Source of the DNA: Calycina herbarum
Taxonomy: Eukaryota > Ascomycota > Leotiomycetes > Helotiales > Pezizellaceae
Direction: 5' to 3'
DNA: 64,000 nucleotides
NCBI GenBank assembly: GCA_001414485.1
Contig: LLEY01000158.1
Coordinates: 79,239 to 143,238, forward strand
Positions within the stretch are counted from its first letter, which is position 1, and each line of letters begins with the position of its first letter. Shown one piece after another: positions 21,646 through 32,330 of this stretch. The position numbers were made by a program, and so were the translations under genes. The notes beneath the pieces are model-generated. The model searched no databases. It saw only the letters and a program-made list of their open reading frames with translations, and had not been told where the DNA came from.

Positions 21646-21885
21646 TTTTTCAATCCTTACAACGCCTTCCTGTGGACTGCATTCCATAATTGCGCTGGCT
21701 TCAAGATTGAACTGACGGGTCGGACTGAAGAGGACTTGGAAGCTGTGAAATATGCTAGAAAAATTGGGTTGAATGGACATAATTGGGAGGAATTTCGAGG
21801 CTTGTATTCCTATTTTGCTGCCAGGCGGTTGATGAAGGGGTTTGTCAGAAATCAGGTGATTCAATGGCTAAATCTTGGTGCTTAA
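21610..21885 (+). CDS. Possible coding exon, unknown protein
   Basis: From ATG at 21610 an open frame runs to TAA at 21883-21885. Codon choice over 21670-21880 is gene-like (blocks F-L-W-T-A-F-H-N-C, then E-E-D-L-E-A-V-K-Y-A-R-K, then W-E-E-F-R-G-L-Y). No family was recognised. It could be the last exon of a gene whose earlier part lies upstream, since GCCAG just after the ATG could be a splice acceptor. It is listed because the composition supports coding; the start is uncertain. Confidence 0.35.
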   Translation: MTLTHVRQYKIWFFNPYNAFLWTAFHNCAGFKIELTGRTEEDLEAVKYARKIGLNGHNWEEFRGLYSYFAARRLMKGFVRNQVIQWLNLGA

Positions 21886-22129
21886 TAAGCCCTTGGAACA
21901 TATTTAGACTGTCTGTCCGTCTGGACAACTTAGATTTGTAATCAATCAATCCATCAATCAATAGATCAAAACCATCACTTCCATCCCCCATTCTTGACAG
22001 GGTTGCCTGGTGCTTATGGTTGTGCCGGAAGTTGAACCGCTGAAGGCTTGCGGTAGATGAATGGTGTAGGATTTTGGGCTTGTTGCATGTGCTTCTGTAT
22101 TTGTGGTATTTGCTTGAAGGTGAGAACTT

Positions 22130-22433
22130 GCAGAGCTGAAGCCAGACCAGACGATTGATTGATGACCTGGAGGAAAGGAGGCTATCCAGGGGAATGCTTA
22201 TTCCGGGTCTTGTGGTATATGCCGGAGAATTCGAAGCGCTGGTGAAGGAGTTGATGGAGAGGATTATACCGAATCCCCTTTCGGGGTGTTTGCTGGAACA
22301 TTCGCCTCTCCAGGTTTATTGCTACTTGATGTTAGTAGCCTCAGCCGCTCGGGTATTTTCCCCACCTTTTTTACCTATACGGACTAAGAAAAAAAAAAAC
22401 CAATCAGAGGGCAGGAACGGCGGGAATTTCTAG
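22130..22433 (+). CDS. Possible coding exon at the edge of the gene island, unknown
   Basis: An open frame from about 22130 lacks a clear ATG start; the first in-frame ATG is at 22194. It encodes an acidic, helix-like segment (D-D-L-E-E-R-R-L, then G-L-V-V-Y-A-G-E-F-E-A-L-V-K-E-L) followed by a hydrophobic stretch and a poly-Lys run from AAAAAAAAAA near 22389. A CCAG acceptor-like site lies just upstream. It ends at the point where base composition drops. It may be a gene truncated by the repeat-rich DNA to its right. Function unknown. Confidence 0.3.
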
Positions 22434-22439
22434 AGCGTC

Positions 22440-23525
22440 TAAGAACTTTTGGTTCTATTTAGTTATAAGATACTAACTTAAGAAGTCGTAGTATATAAAA
22501 GCGGCTATATTGTGATAGCCAGCTATTGATGGAATTGCCGAGCCATCGGAACAGCCAAGAATACGTGCCGAGTATGGTACGGCACAAATGGTTACGGAAC
22601 GGTGGATACCTAAGTCTTATTCTCGACAAGATTTTGCCTTGCACCACCCTACAAGTACTATAAGATTAAGAGTAAGAAAATACTTTATATAGGCTTTTAT
22701 ACTATAAACTAGACGAACTTTCAAATGGACTTTACTAAAAATTTATAGCTATTTTATTTAAATAGTTTAAGGTTACGTTTTCCTGCTTATTAATCGTTCC
22801 CGATGTTTCCCCGATTCTACCTACTTTCTTAACTTTAACTATATGTATTAGACGTAATACTTAATAAAAACTAATTTTAACTTAAGATTACTATATTTAA
22901 CTACTAAAAGTACTATAATATCTAATAATATTATAACCTAAGTCTTATTATTAATAGGATTTTACCTTAAACTATCTCTTTACATAGGAAAAACAGAGAA
23001 AATAGTATAGACTTGTTTTTACACCACCCCACAAGTACTATATTTAACTACTAAAAGTACTATAATATCTAATAATATTATAACCTAAGTCTTATTATTA
23101 ATAGGATTTTACCTTAAACTATCTCTTTATATAGGAAAAACAGAGAAAATAGTATAGACTTGTTTTTACACCACCCTACAAGTACTATAAGGTTAAGAGT
23201 AAGAAAATACTTTATATAAGCTTTTATACTATAAATTAACTAAACCTTTAAATAGACTTCACTAAAGATTTATATCTATTTTATTTAATTAGCTATGTCT
23301 TATTCTCTTAAAAAACATAGGAGTAGTATAAGTCAAGTTTTATACTACTCTACAAGTACTATAAAGTTAAGAGTAAGAAAATATTTTATATATACTTTTA
23401 TACTATAGATTAACTAAACCTTAAATAGAGTTTACTAGAAATTTATATCTATTTTATTTAATTAGTTTAGAGTTACTTGTTCCTGCTTATTAATCGTTTC
23501 TAATATTTCCTCGATTCTACCTACT
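22440..23525. repeat. AT-rich repeat cluster with a 147-bp tandem duplication
   Basis: 22891-23037 and 23038-23184 are two head-to-tail copies of 147 bp differing at only a few positions (for example TTTACATAGG against TTTATATAGG, and CACCCCACAAG against CACCCTACAAG). A second repeated block starting near ACAAGTACTATAAG occurs at 22651, 23175 and 23349, with about 120 bp of shared sequence (AAGAGTAAGAAAATACTTTA onward). A GC-richer patch at 22500-22640 keeps CA/TG dinucleotides. No gene seen. Confidence 0.7.
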
Positions 23526-23986
23526 TATAACGAAACTCAAACGAACTAAACAAAGATGACTAAGTCTCGAAGGTTGGTATGTAGGTAAGAAGTATAGATG
23601 CGCCGGGTTATTCACTTAGAAGTAAACTCGTTACTTATATCAAAGATATTAAATAAGATAATAAGATTAATAACTAAAGTTGAGTACGAAGCTCTTATCT
23701 AATAGTAGACGTGCTAGTCTTATATAGAACCTTCGTTTATGTTAGAGTTCTCCTTAGTAGGAGTCCCGAAGATAGAGTCTAACTCTATTTCTAGGGCTTC
23801 TTAAAACTAGACTCTATTACCTAACTGCTCCTAACCGAGTTATGTGATATAACTGTAATAAGATCCTAGGATTATATGTCCTACTATATCTAATCCTTTC
23901 TTCCTTCTAGAGTTATAATAGTGCTCGTTCTGTTAGAGCGTTGCCTAGACTTTACTTTGTTACGTGCTAGTACGTGATTTATAACA
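23526..23986 (-). repeat. 3' LTR of a minus-strand Gypsy element, RIP-mutated
   Basis: 461 bp. It begins TATAACGAAACTC (ancestral TGTAACG, with one G to A change) and ends TTTATAACA (ancestral TTCGTGACA). The whole length aligns, inverted, with the clean solo LTR at 45777-46209, especially over the first 200 bp. The purine-rich tract expected at the internal side is seen on the minus strand just inside (complement of CTATCTCCTTCTTAG, 23987-24001). Confidence 0.75.
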
Positions 23987-26900
23987 CTATCTCCTTCTTA
24001 GCCTAGCGTGTCCCTATACTAGAATATAAACCTAAAATATATTTGTTTTAGAAAGATATTAACCTTCTCTTATATATAAACATGTCTTCTATATATACTA
24101 AACGAAAAGAGTGTTTAACTCTTACTATATAGATTGAAACCGTGTAACGTCTAGCTAAGACTTGTTCTTTTTATTATAAACAGTTCTATTAATATCTCCT
24201 AGAGCTCTCTAAATCCTCTCACTGTTCTAAGTATATCCGGTTAAAAAGGTCCTATAATAGCTCTAGCTATCTCGTTGTTCCTGTCCCTAGGCCTTGAAAA
24301 CCTATATATCGATTCTTCTTTAGCCTTATATATAAACGATTTCTTATTACTCCTCCGAGTCCTTCTTCTTTGAGTCTTCCTCTTAAATCTTCTTCTACTT
24401 AGTTTCCTACCTTTGAAATAGCTCCTTTTGTTAAATAGGTACTTTCTAGTAATATATTCTTATCTAACCCTGGTTTTGAATTCTAAGTAGCTCTAGGTTT
24501 TGTTAGTAGAACTTCTAAAGTTTCTCTAAGTAATAGTTAAGGTTACTTTTTAGTTCCTATATGTTTTCTAAGTATAAGTAATCTAACTATTTAATTAAGT
24601 ACTTAACTTACTCTCTAACTAGTTTATAGTTAAGAATCCTCTTAACTTTGTACTTTGTATTTAGGTTTACTAGTTAAATTTCTATAATTAGAGCTAGTAG
24701 TACTCTAGGTAGTGCTAGTTTAAGTAAGGATATATAGAATACTAGGTAGATGTTTATTATTCTTAGTAGTACTAATTTATAGTTTAAAGGTCTCTTAACT
24801 TGTTTAATTTTAAATAGTCTAAGTTTTTTATAATCTAATTTATTACTTAGTCTTTTTATATTAATATTCTTTCGTACTAAGTAGACTTTATCCCTCTCTT
24901 TTAGTATTAGCTTCTAACTACGTTGTTTATTATAGTAGTATATATTTCTTTCTACTATAAATTATAGGTCCTCTATAAGTTCTTTATATAGACTCTTGAT
25001 TTTTAAGACATAAATATAAGTAAGTTAGTTATTAATAGTTATAGACAGTGGTTCTTAATATACTAATAATTTATACCTAAAATTAGTATAGAATAGTATA
25101 ATAAGTATTATTTCTATTACTAAACTATTATAGACAAACTATACTAAGAGCAGCAGTTCTATCTAGTTATCTTACTAGTAGTTTATATAATAATAAAGGT
25201 ATGTTTTAACTACTTAATTCATCTATTTGTTTCCTCTATTTGTTTAAGAGTAGAAGGCTATAGAGAGCTTTCTTTTTACACCTAATCGTTTTATAAGAGC
25301 GATCTAAAATTTTAAGGTAAAGAGCTTATCTCTGTCTAAGAGTATTTCTTCAGATAGTCTATATCTTAAGACTACTTCTCTAAGGAATATAAATGCCAAT
25401 TCCTTAGCTATACTTAACTCTATATATACTATTAGGATTATATACTTCGTAAGTTGTTCTATAATAACTAGGATCGTATTATATTTAACTCTTATTATTA
25501 GATCTTTAGATTTTAGTAATTTAATAATAAAATCTATAGATATTGATTTCTAAGGTATTTATAATATTAGAGTAGTATTTATCTATCTATAAGAAGTATA
25601 GTAGGAAGCCTTATTCTTAGTATAGGTATTATATTCTACTATTACTTTCTTAACTATTGTAGATAATTGATTAATATAGTAGTATTATCTTATCTTTTAG
25701 AGGGTTCTATGAATTCCTTAGTAACTATAAGCAGGTATAGTATAGTATTCTTATATAAACTCTCTTATATATAAGCTAGGAACTTATAATTTCTCTTTTA
25801 TATATTAGTTATAACCCTTATATATATTCTAAATCTTATCTATCTAGATGTTGTTCGTTGCTGCTATCTCGTATATAGTAGGTATTAAGTCTCTATTCTT
25901 AAGAGTTTTTAAGATTATAATCTTCTTATACTCCTTGTTTCTCTTATATCTAGGTTTCTAGCTAAGAGTATTAGCTTAAGTATTTAACATTCCTTTTATA
26001 TACTAAATAATAATGTTAAATCCTTCTAATATCTCTAACTATCTAACTAATTATTTTATTATAAGTTTCTTAGTTATTATAAACATTCTAAGGTTTTTAT
26101 AGTTAGATAAAACTATAACTAGGTGTTTTATTAGCTATAAATAAATTCTCTAATATTCTAAAGCTAATACTATAGTAAGTAGTTCCTTATTAAAGATACT
26201 ATAGTTTTATTATACTAGGTTAAATATCTTAGAATAATATATAATAGGTATAAGTTTTCCTTTATTATTTAGTTATAAGTAAATCACACCTACTACTATA
26301 TCTAAGGCGTCTATTTTAATTATACTAGGTTTATCTATATTAAAATTATATAGAATAGGTTTCTCTATAAACTTTACTTTAATTTTCTAAAAAGCATTTT
26401 CTACTTATTTATTCTATATAAACTTAATAGCTTTTTTAACTATTACTAACATTAGTTTAGTAATCTTTATATAGTCTTATATAAACGGATAGCAAAAGTT
26501 TACAAATCTAAGAAAGGACTTTATATCTTTTATATTCTCTAGTAATTTCTAGTTTAAGATGTCTTAGATCTTTACTAGATCTATTTCCATTTTCCCTAAG
26601 CTAAATACCTATCTTAAGAAAAGTGTCTAAGTTACTCTAAACTTGTATTTTAAGAGTTTTAACTAAGAGTTTACTTTTGTAAGTTATTATAATACTTCTT
26701 TAACATATCTTTTATATTCTTCTTCTTTTTCTAAGAAGATTAGGATATTATCTAGGTAATAAATTACTATTATTTCTAGAAGATCTCTTAAAATATTATT
26801 ATTTTATCTCTAATATATAGCTAGTATATTATAGAGTTTAAATAGCATAACTGTATATTTATAAAGGCTTAATAGTAAGGTAAATACTGTCTTTTATTCG

Positions 26901-29900
26901 TCTTTAACTTTTATTTATATAAGTTTATAAACGTTTTATTAATCTAGTTTCGTAAATTATACTACCTTGCCTAACTTATCTTATAAGTATTAGCTAGGTA
27001 GTAGTAGATAAGCGTTCTTAACTATAGTATGATTTACTTCTTAGTAATTAATATATACTCTTCTATCTAAGTTATCTTTCTTTTTAATAATAAGTATATT
27101 TAAGGTAATTAGTAACTTAGATTTTCTAATATATCCTTTCTTAATACCTTCTCTTATATAACTTTCTATTCTTTATAAGCTTTTCTAGTTATATAACTAA
27201 AGCTTCTGCTTTAAGAGGTAATAACCCTCTTTTAATTTAATCTTATAATCTTATAGGTAATGTTTTAGTAAGGCTTATAAGTCTTCTAGGTTTTTAAACA
27301 AAGTCTTAAATTCTCTATACTATATAGGTATTTTGTTATTAGCTTTCTTACTAACCTATAAAGGACCCTAGGCAAGGTGTTCTAATGCTTTAAAAGAGGT
27401 AATACTAACCTTGTTCTAGCCTTGAAGTTATAAACACGAACTCTTATATTTATATTAACTAAAGATTATTATTCTAGCCTTTTAGTTGATTTCTAGATTA
27501 TGTTCTTAAATCTATAGTATACTAAGTATTACTTTCTTACTTCCTATTTTAATAATATTAAATTATATATTTAAATAGTATCTTTTAATAGTAACTTTTG
27601 TTAAAATAGTTTATTAATTAATAATCTTATTTTAATATATAATATCTATTCTATTAACTACTCTTAATTGATATAGTCTTATCTCTTTAATTAGAACGTT
27701 TAGCTTCTCTTAAGCTACTAGGGAAATAAAGTTGTTTATTACTCCTAAGTCTATTATAACTTATAACTTTTTTCCTTTTATTTCTATAGTTATTACTAAC
27801 TGTCTTTCTTCTAAAGTAGTATTTAACTTTGTTTTAATATATTAGACTTTAAAAGATTAATTTTCTTAATTATAATTCTTTCTTCCCTTATCTTTATATT
27901 ATAGAAAGAATCTTACTCTTTCTCTATTAGTATATACTACCTTATATACTAGTCTATATTCTACGATTCCTATAGTTTTAGGAATTTCTTCTATAAATCG
28001 TTTTAGTATCTATTTATAATTATATTAGATCTATTTATAACTAGTTTCTAAAATAGCTTCTATAAACTATAGTTCTCCTATATATAGATAATCTAAAGTA
28101 GCTTCTAATATACTTATCTCTAGTTTTATATAGTAAACTTTGAATATATAGTCTTTTAAATTCTTTTCCTTAATAGCTTAAATCTAGGACTAAGGAAAGA
28201 ATACTACTCCTTCTTCATCTAATAATACTACTTTATATATCTGATAATATTCTACTATTCTAGTAGGCTCTAGTAATATTCCTTTAAACCGCTTCTATAA
28301 TAACTAGTCTAAGGTTAGACTTAGTTTATATCGTATCTATTATACTATTATTTCCTAAACTATTTCTATAAACTATAGTTCTCTTATTAATAGATAGTAT
28401 AATTCTTCTAGTTCTGTTTTAGCCTATCTAGTTATATTAAGCTCTCTTTATTCGTAGAATAGTATACTAAACAGTTATTATAAGTTATATTTTCTAAATA
28501 CTAATCTATTATTTCTAATTAACATAACTATAATATATTACTTAAATTCCTCTAATATAACATCTTTAGATAGTGTTCTAAGGAAAGGGGTTTTAATTCG
28601 TCTTATAAATCCTGTTAGAACTTGCTATATCTATATACTAGTCTTATCTAAAATATTATATATTCTCTATATATCTTCTACTTTAAAGTAGCTAGGTTTT
28701 TTAATTAGTTAACGTTTTTGTTCTAGTTCCTTCCCTTTAATAGTTTTCTATCTAGTGATTAAGCTAACTAGAGTTATCGTTTTAGGGTTATTACTTATAA
28801 CTATATATATTATTAAGATAGTTGAGTTAACTCCTTATGTTATATAAGAACTCTAGAAGTCTAGTTTCTAGTTGTTGGTATATACCTATTGATTTCCTTG
28901 TTTAAAGGTTCTAAGAAAAGCCTAAGTTTCTCTAACTTTAGAGTCTTTATTCTTTATTTCTCCCTCTAAACTAGAAGATGAATCTAATATCTTTAAAGAA
29001 CTAGTTAATAGTAGTAATTTATATTCTACTTAAAAAGGTTACTTAGAATCTATTACTAACTATATATTATAATATTCTTTAAGAAGTAGATCTCTATTAT
29101 TATTAGTGTTTTATATACTACTAATTCCTTTATTATTTTTAATCTAAGTTCTATATCCTCGTACTTTAAGCTTCTTATCTATAAGTTTAATATAATTAAT
29201 TAAAGCTACCTATTATTAAATAGTAGTATTAATTTATTTCTTTCTCTTTAAGTCTTTCTTCTTACTATACTTATTTACTCTATAACCTAGAAAGCTATAG
29301 TTATAATATAAATTCTACTTATATTAATAATTTCACTCTTTCTAGAAAAGTCCTTCTTTCTTTAGAAAGGTTTTCTTCTATATAGCGTTTACCTTCTTAC
29401 TATATTTACTAGTATAAGAGTACTTCTACTTTCTTAACCTTTTACTCTTTTCTCTATACCTAAGGTTACTCTTTCTAAATTTATATAAGCAGTTATCTAG
29501 CTAGACGACCTTCTTAATTATACTTGTAATAGTTAAGTATTATATATTCTACTTAGCTATTTCCTTATAGATATATATCTTCAATCCTCTATAAAAGAGT
29601 TCTATAAGTATAATAGTATCTTATCTTAACTTTATCCTATAATATTAGAATTCGTTAGTATAATCTATTACTCATCTAGTCTAATATAATTCTAAAAGCT
29701 TATATATAACGTGGTATACCAGGACCTCGTGATTATCAGGACCTTGTGAATTTTTTCCTACCCTACTACTTTAAAATATAATAAAACTACTATAATATAT
29801 TAAATTAATTAAAACTACTCGGAATCTGATAAACTAGATATATCTACAACTTCTTAACACGTCCGCGTATTATAACCAGTTTTTCTATAAGTGTTACAAC

Positions 29901-31860
29901 GTCGCTGAGTCGTTTATTCTTCATCTTCTCCACCCTCCCTAGAGCGCTTGTTGCGTCGAACCTGCTCCTCCGTATTCTTCTGGGCTAATCCGTTCTATGT
30001 ATCCTCTATAGTAAGTGCACCTCCTTCTTAGACACAGGTATTTTTAGCCCTCCAGCGTTTGCTAAGAGCTTTATTTACTGTTCGAAGTATACGGACCTTA
30101 GCTGACAAGAGGGTTACCTTATAAGCTAATCGCTTTGTACCTTTTGCTAACGAAGCGATTGTCTAGAAAATAGGTGTTAACGAGCTTCCTTAGTGACGAG
30201 TAATACGATCCTTAATAAGAGTTGATTACGAAAGAGCTTTAGAAGGGTTACGAGGAGTCTAGGAGACCTAAGGGGTGGCGTCGGCAGAGGGGGGTCTGGT
30301 AGGTATAGGAGTCTATAACTTAATATTAAGCTTTGAGATTATAGTCTAGGGTTCTAGAGGCACTAGACTAGCTCTACAGAACCTAGCTTTAGCGTTTTAG
30401 GTTGTTATTAACTGGTTATAGGCTGTGTAAAACGTAAGAAAGAACTCGACCTTAGTAATATAGTTTATATAAGCTTTGATAAAGGTTTCGATTTAACGCT
30501 CGTATATACGTTTAAGAATACTAAAACACCTAACGTCGAGTGGCTAGGTTAGATAAGATAAATGAGGAGGTAGGCAAAGAGTAATAATGTTATATAACTT
30601 ATAATACTCTTAGAATACTACTGATTCATAACTCTTATACCTATCTAGAACTAATATTCGATATAGTCCTTTTGTATAACCACGAGTATGCTTATCGAAG
30701 TATTCTAGCTATTCCAAGCCTATCTTATTATTAGTCTATCTATTACTAGTTAGTTTAATAACCTAGTTATTAGGAAGACCGCCCTTAGTATACTAACTAG
30801 TAAGGTGATTTTTCTCTTAAACTACTAAGAATAGAGAGATGCTTGAACCCTCTCTATTAATATAGACAATTGTTATAGCCTATTTCCGATTGCTTAGCTA
30901 GATAGCCTTGCCTCTGCTACGTCGATTAGCGTGTGTAACAACCATTCTAGCGTAGATAATACCTATTATAAAACTAGTCTCGTCAAAGTTATAGAAATCG
31001 TAGTCTTAGATCCTATATTTTGCCCGTATATTCTCTACTAGTTGAAACCACGCGCTAATTATCTTAGGATCTTTATATAAGGCCTTTTAGAAATCGTAAA
31101 CGCGATTAAAACGCGTCTTTAGTTCTAGACGTCGTTGTATAAATCGTTATACCCAGTTCTTTCCGACGCGTTATCCTCTACACGACTCGAGTATATAATT
31201 TGCTATATCTTCTACACCACCTAGCTAGGGCACAAATCCTCTCATATCTAGATTAAGTATATTTTAAATAATCACCTCCTCTTCTATTATAGTTATTTTA
31301 TAATTTACTAGCCGGTGTTCGCTAAGAGTAGTTCGACTAGCTATTCTATTAGTAAGTGTAGAATAAGAGACTCTGTATAGCTTCGTAGCTTTACTACGGT
31401 TTATTCGTTTAGATGATCGAATAGCTTCGATAGCTAGGATAATTCGAGCTTCTTAGGTTTGAGATTCCATTAGGTAGTTGTTAAGAAAACGCGTATTAAA
31501 GTTAGAGGTAGTAGGGTAGAGAAAAAATTCATAAGGTTCTGATAATCACGAGGTCCTAGTATACTACGTTAGCTGTTTAAATTATATTAAAGTCTTTAAA
31601 GACTTTCCTAATAGTTACTTTAAATCTTCTTTAAGATTTAAATATAATCTTAGTTAATTCTATCTTTCTATCTTCTTCCTTATTCTTAAAGAAGTCCTCT
31701 AAGTATAGCTAAGCCTATTCTAACTCTAATTCTCTAAGATAGAAGATAATAAAGATAGTTTATAAATTATAATTACCTTTGAACTTATTAAAGTTAAAGT
31801 TAAAGTAGATGTTTATTTAAAGAAAGAATAAGTTAAGTTCCTTTCGCTTCTTATAGTTTT
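23987..31860 (-). mobile_element. Long Gypsy (chromovirus-like) retrotransposon, minus strand, 5' end lost
   Basis: Reading right to left, the gag zinc knuckle lies at about 29300-29260 (Y-Y-N-Y-S-F-L-G-Y-R-V-N-K-Y, the Cys and His codons turned to Tyr). RT has its catalytic box at about 26780-26745 (Y-L-D-N-I-L-I-F, second Asp now Asn). RNase H and integrase follow to about 25200. The integrase C-terminal block (K-V-Y-L-V-R-K-N-I) is near 24880, with a chromodomain start near 24660. The order is complete for a chromovirus, and the 3' LTR follows at 23986. No 5' LTR is found before the DUF3435 region. Another transposon (29709-31569) lies inside gag. Stops are very frequent; the element cannot be active. 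Confidence 0.8.
29709..31569 (-). mobile_element. Fot1/pogo-like DNA transposon no. 3, complete, inserted in the Gypsy gag
   Basis: Inverted termini of about 43 bp: the left starts ACGTGGTATACCAGGACCTC and the right ends GTATACTACGT. TA flanks lie at 29707-29708 and 31570-31571. The length of 1861 bp equals that of copy no. 1 within one base. Each TIR contains the direct repeat CAGGACCT twice (17 bp apart). The transposase frame is on the minus strand, with the N-terminal HTH block near 31440-31370, the D-E-T-G-F region near 30990-30970 and the later DDE blocks near 30650-30550. It has fewer transitions than copies 1 and 2 but still has TAA/TAG codons. It shares only ACGTGGT and the repeat architecture with the TIR of copy no. 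1, so it is a separate subfamily. Confidence 0.88.
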
Positions 31861-32330
31861 AGGCGACGTTGTAGTATTGGACCTGTCTCTTTCTAGGGGG
31901 TTAGGACGCTGCTTTGAGAGAGGTCGAACCCTAAGTAATTATCACATGTCGAGCCGGCCCTCGTCCACCGGCCGATCGTCGGAGTAAAGTGGCTTTGCTA
32001 AATGTTAAGTTATCTTTTAATTCTCATCTCTTGATTCTCGACTCTTTTAACTCTAATCTACCTAGAAACGACCCCTTAGAAAACGACCCCTAGATCATCT
32101 GTCACCATAGCTATCACCTTTCTAGCACTCTAAGCTCTCTGCTTACCAAACCTACTTATATATTCTAATCAACCTCCCTCGCAACTATTACTTCTTAATA
32201 ACTATAATACTCTCTACACTCTTTACTCTTCCCGTCACCCGTCGTAGATAATAATACTACTAAGACTACCCCTTTCTATAGTAGTACAAACCCGTCGGCC
32301 TCATAGCCTAAAGACAGCGTATAGCTGTTA
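31861..32330. other. Spacer upstream of the DUF3435 relic, with a GC-rich patch
   Basis: No gene seen. 31950-31985 is a GC-rich patch (GAGCCGGCCCTCG then CCACCGGCCGATCG) within AT-rich DNA. It contains the inverted pair CCGGCC/GGCCGG-like words. 31870-31940 keeps a GGTTCGACC-like complement, but no tRNA fold was found. If a Starship-like element starts here, its edge and direct repeat should be in this interval; I could not place them. Confidence 0.3.

Noticed and set aside
31870..31945. tRNA-like GGTTCGA word near the Gypsy 5' side
   Set aside because: No cloverleaf could be folded around it. No tRNA or rRNA gene was found anywhere in the window.
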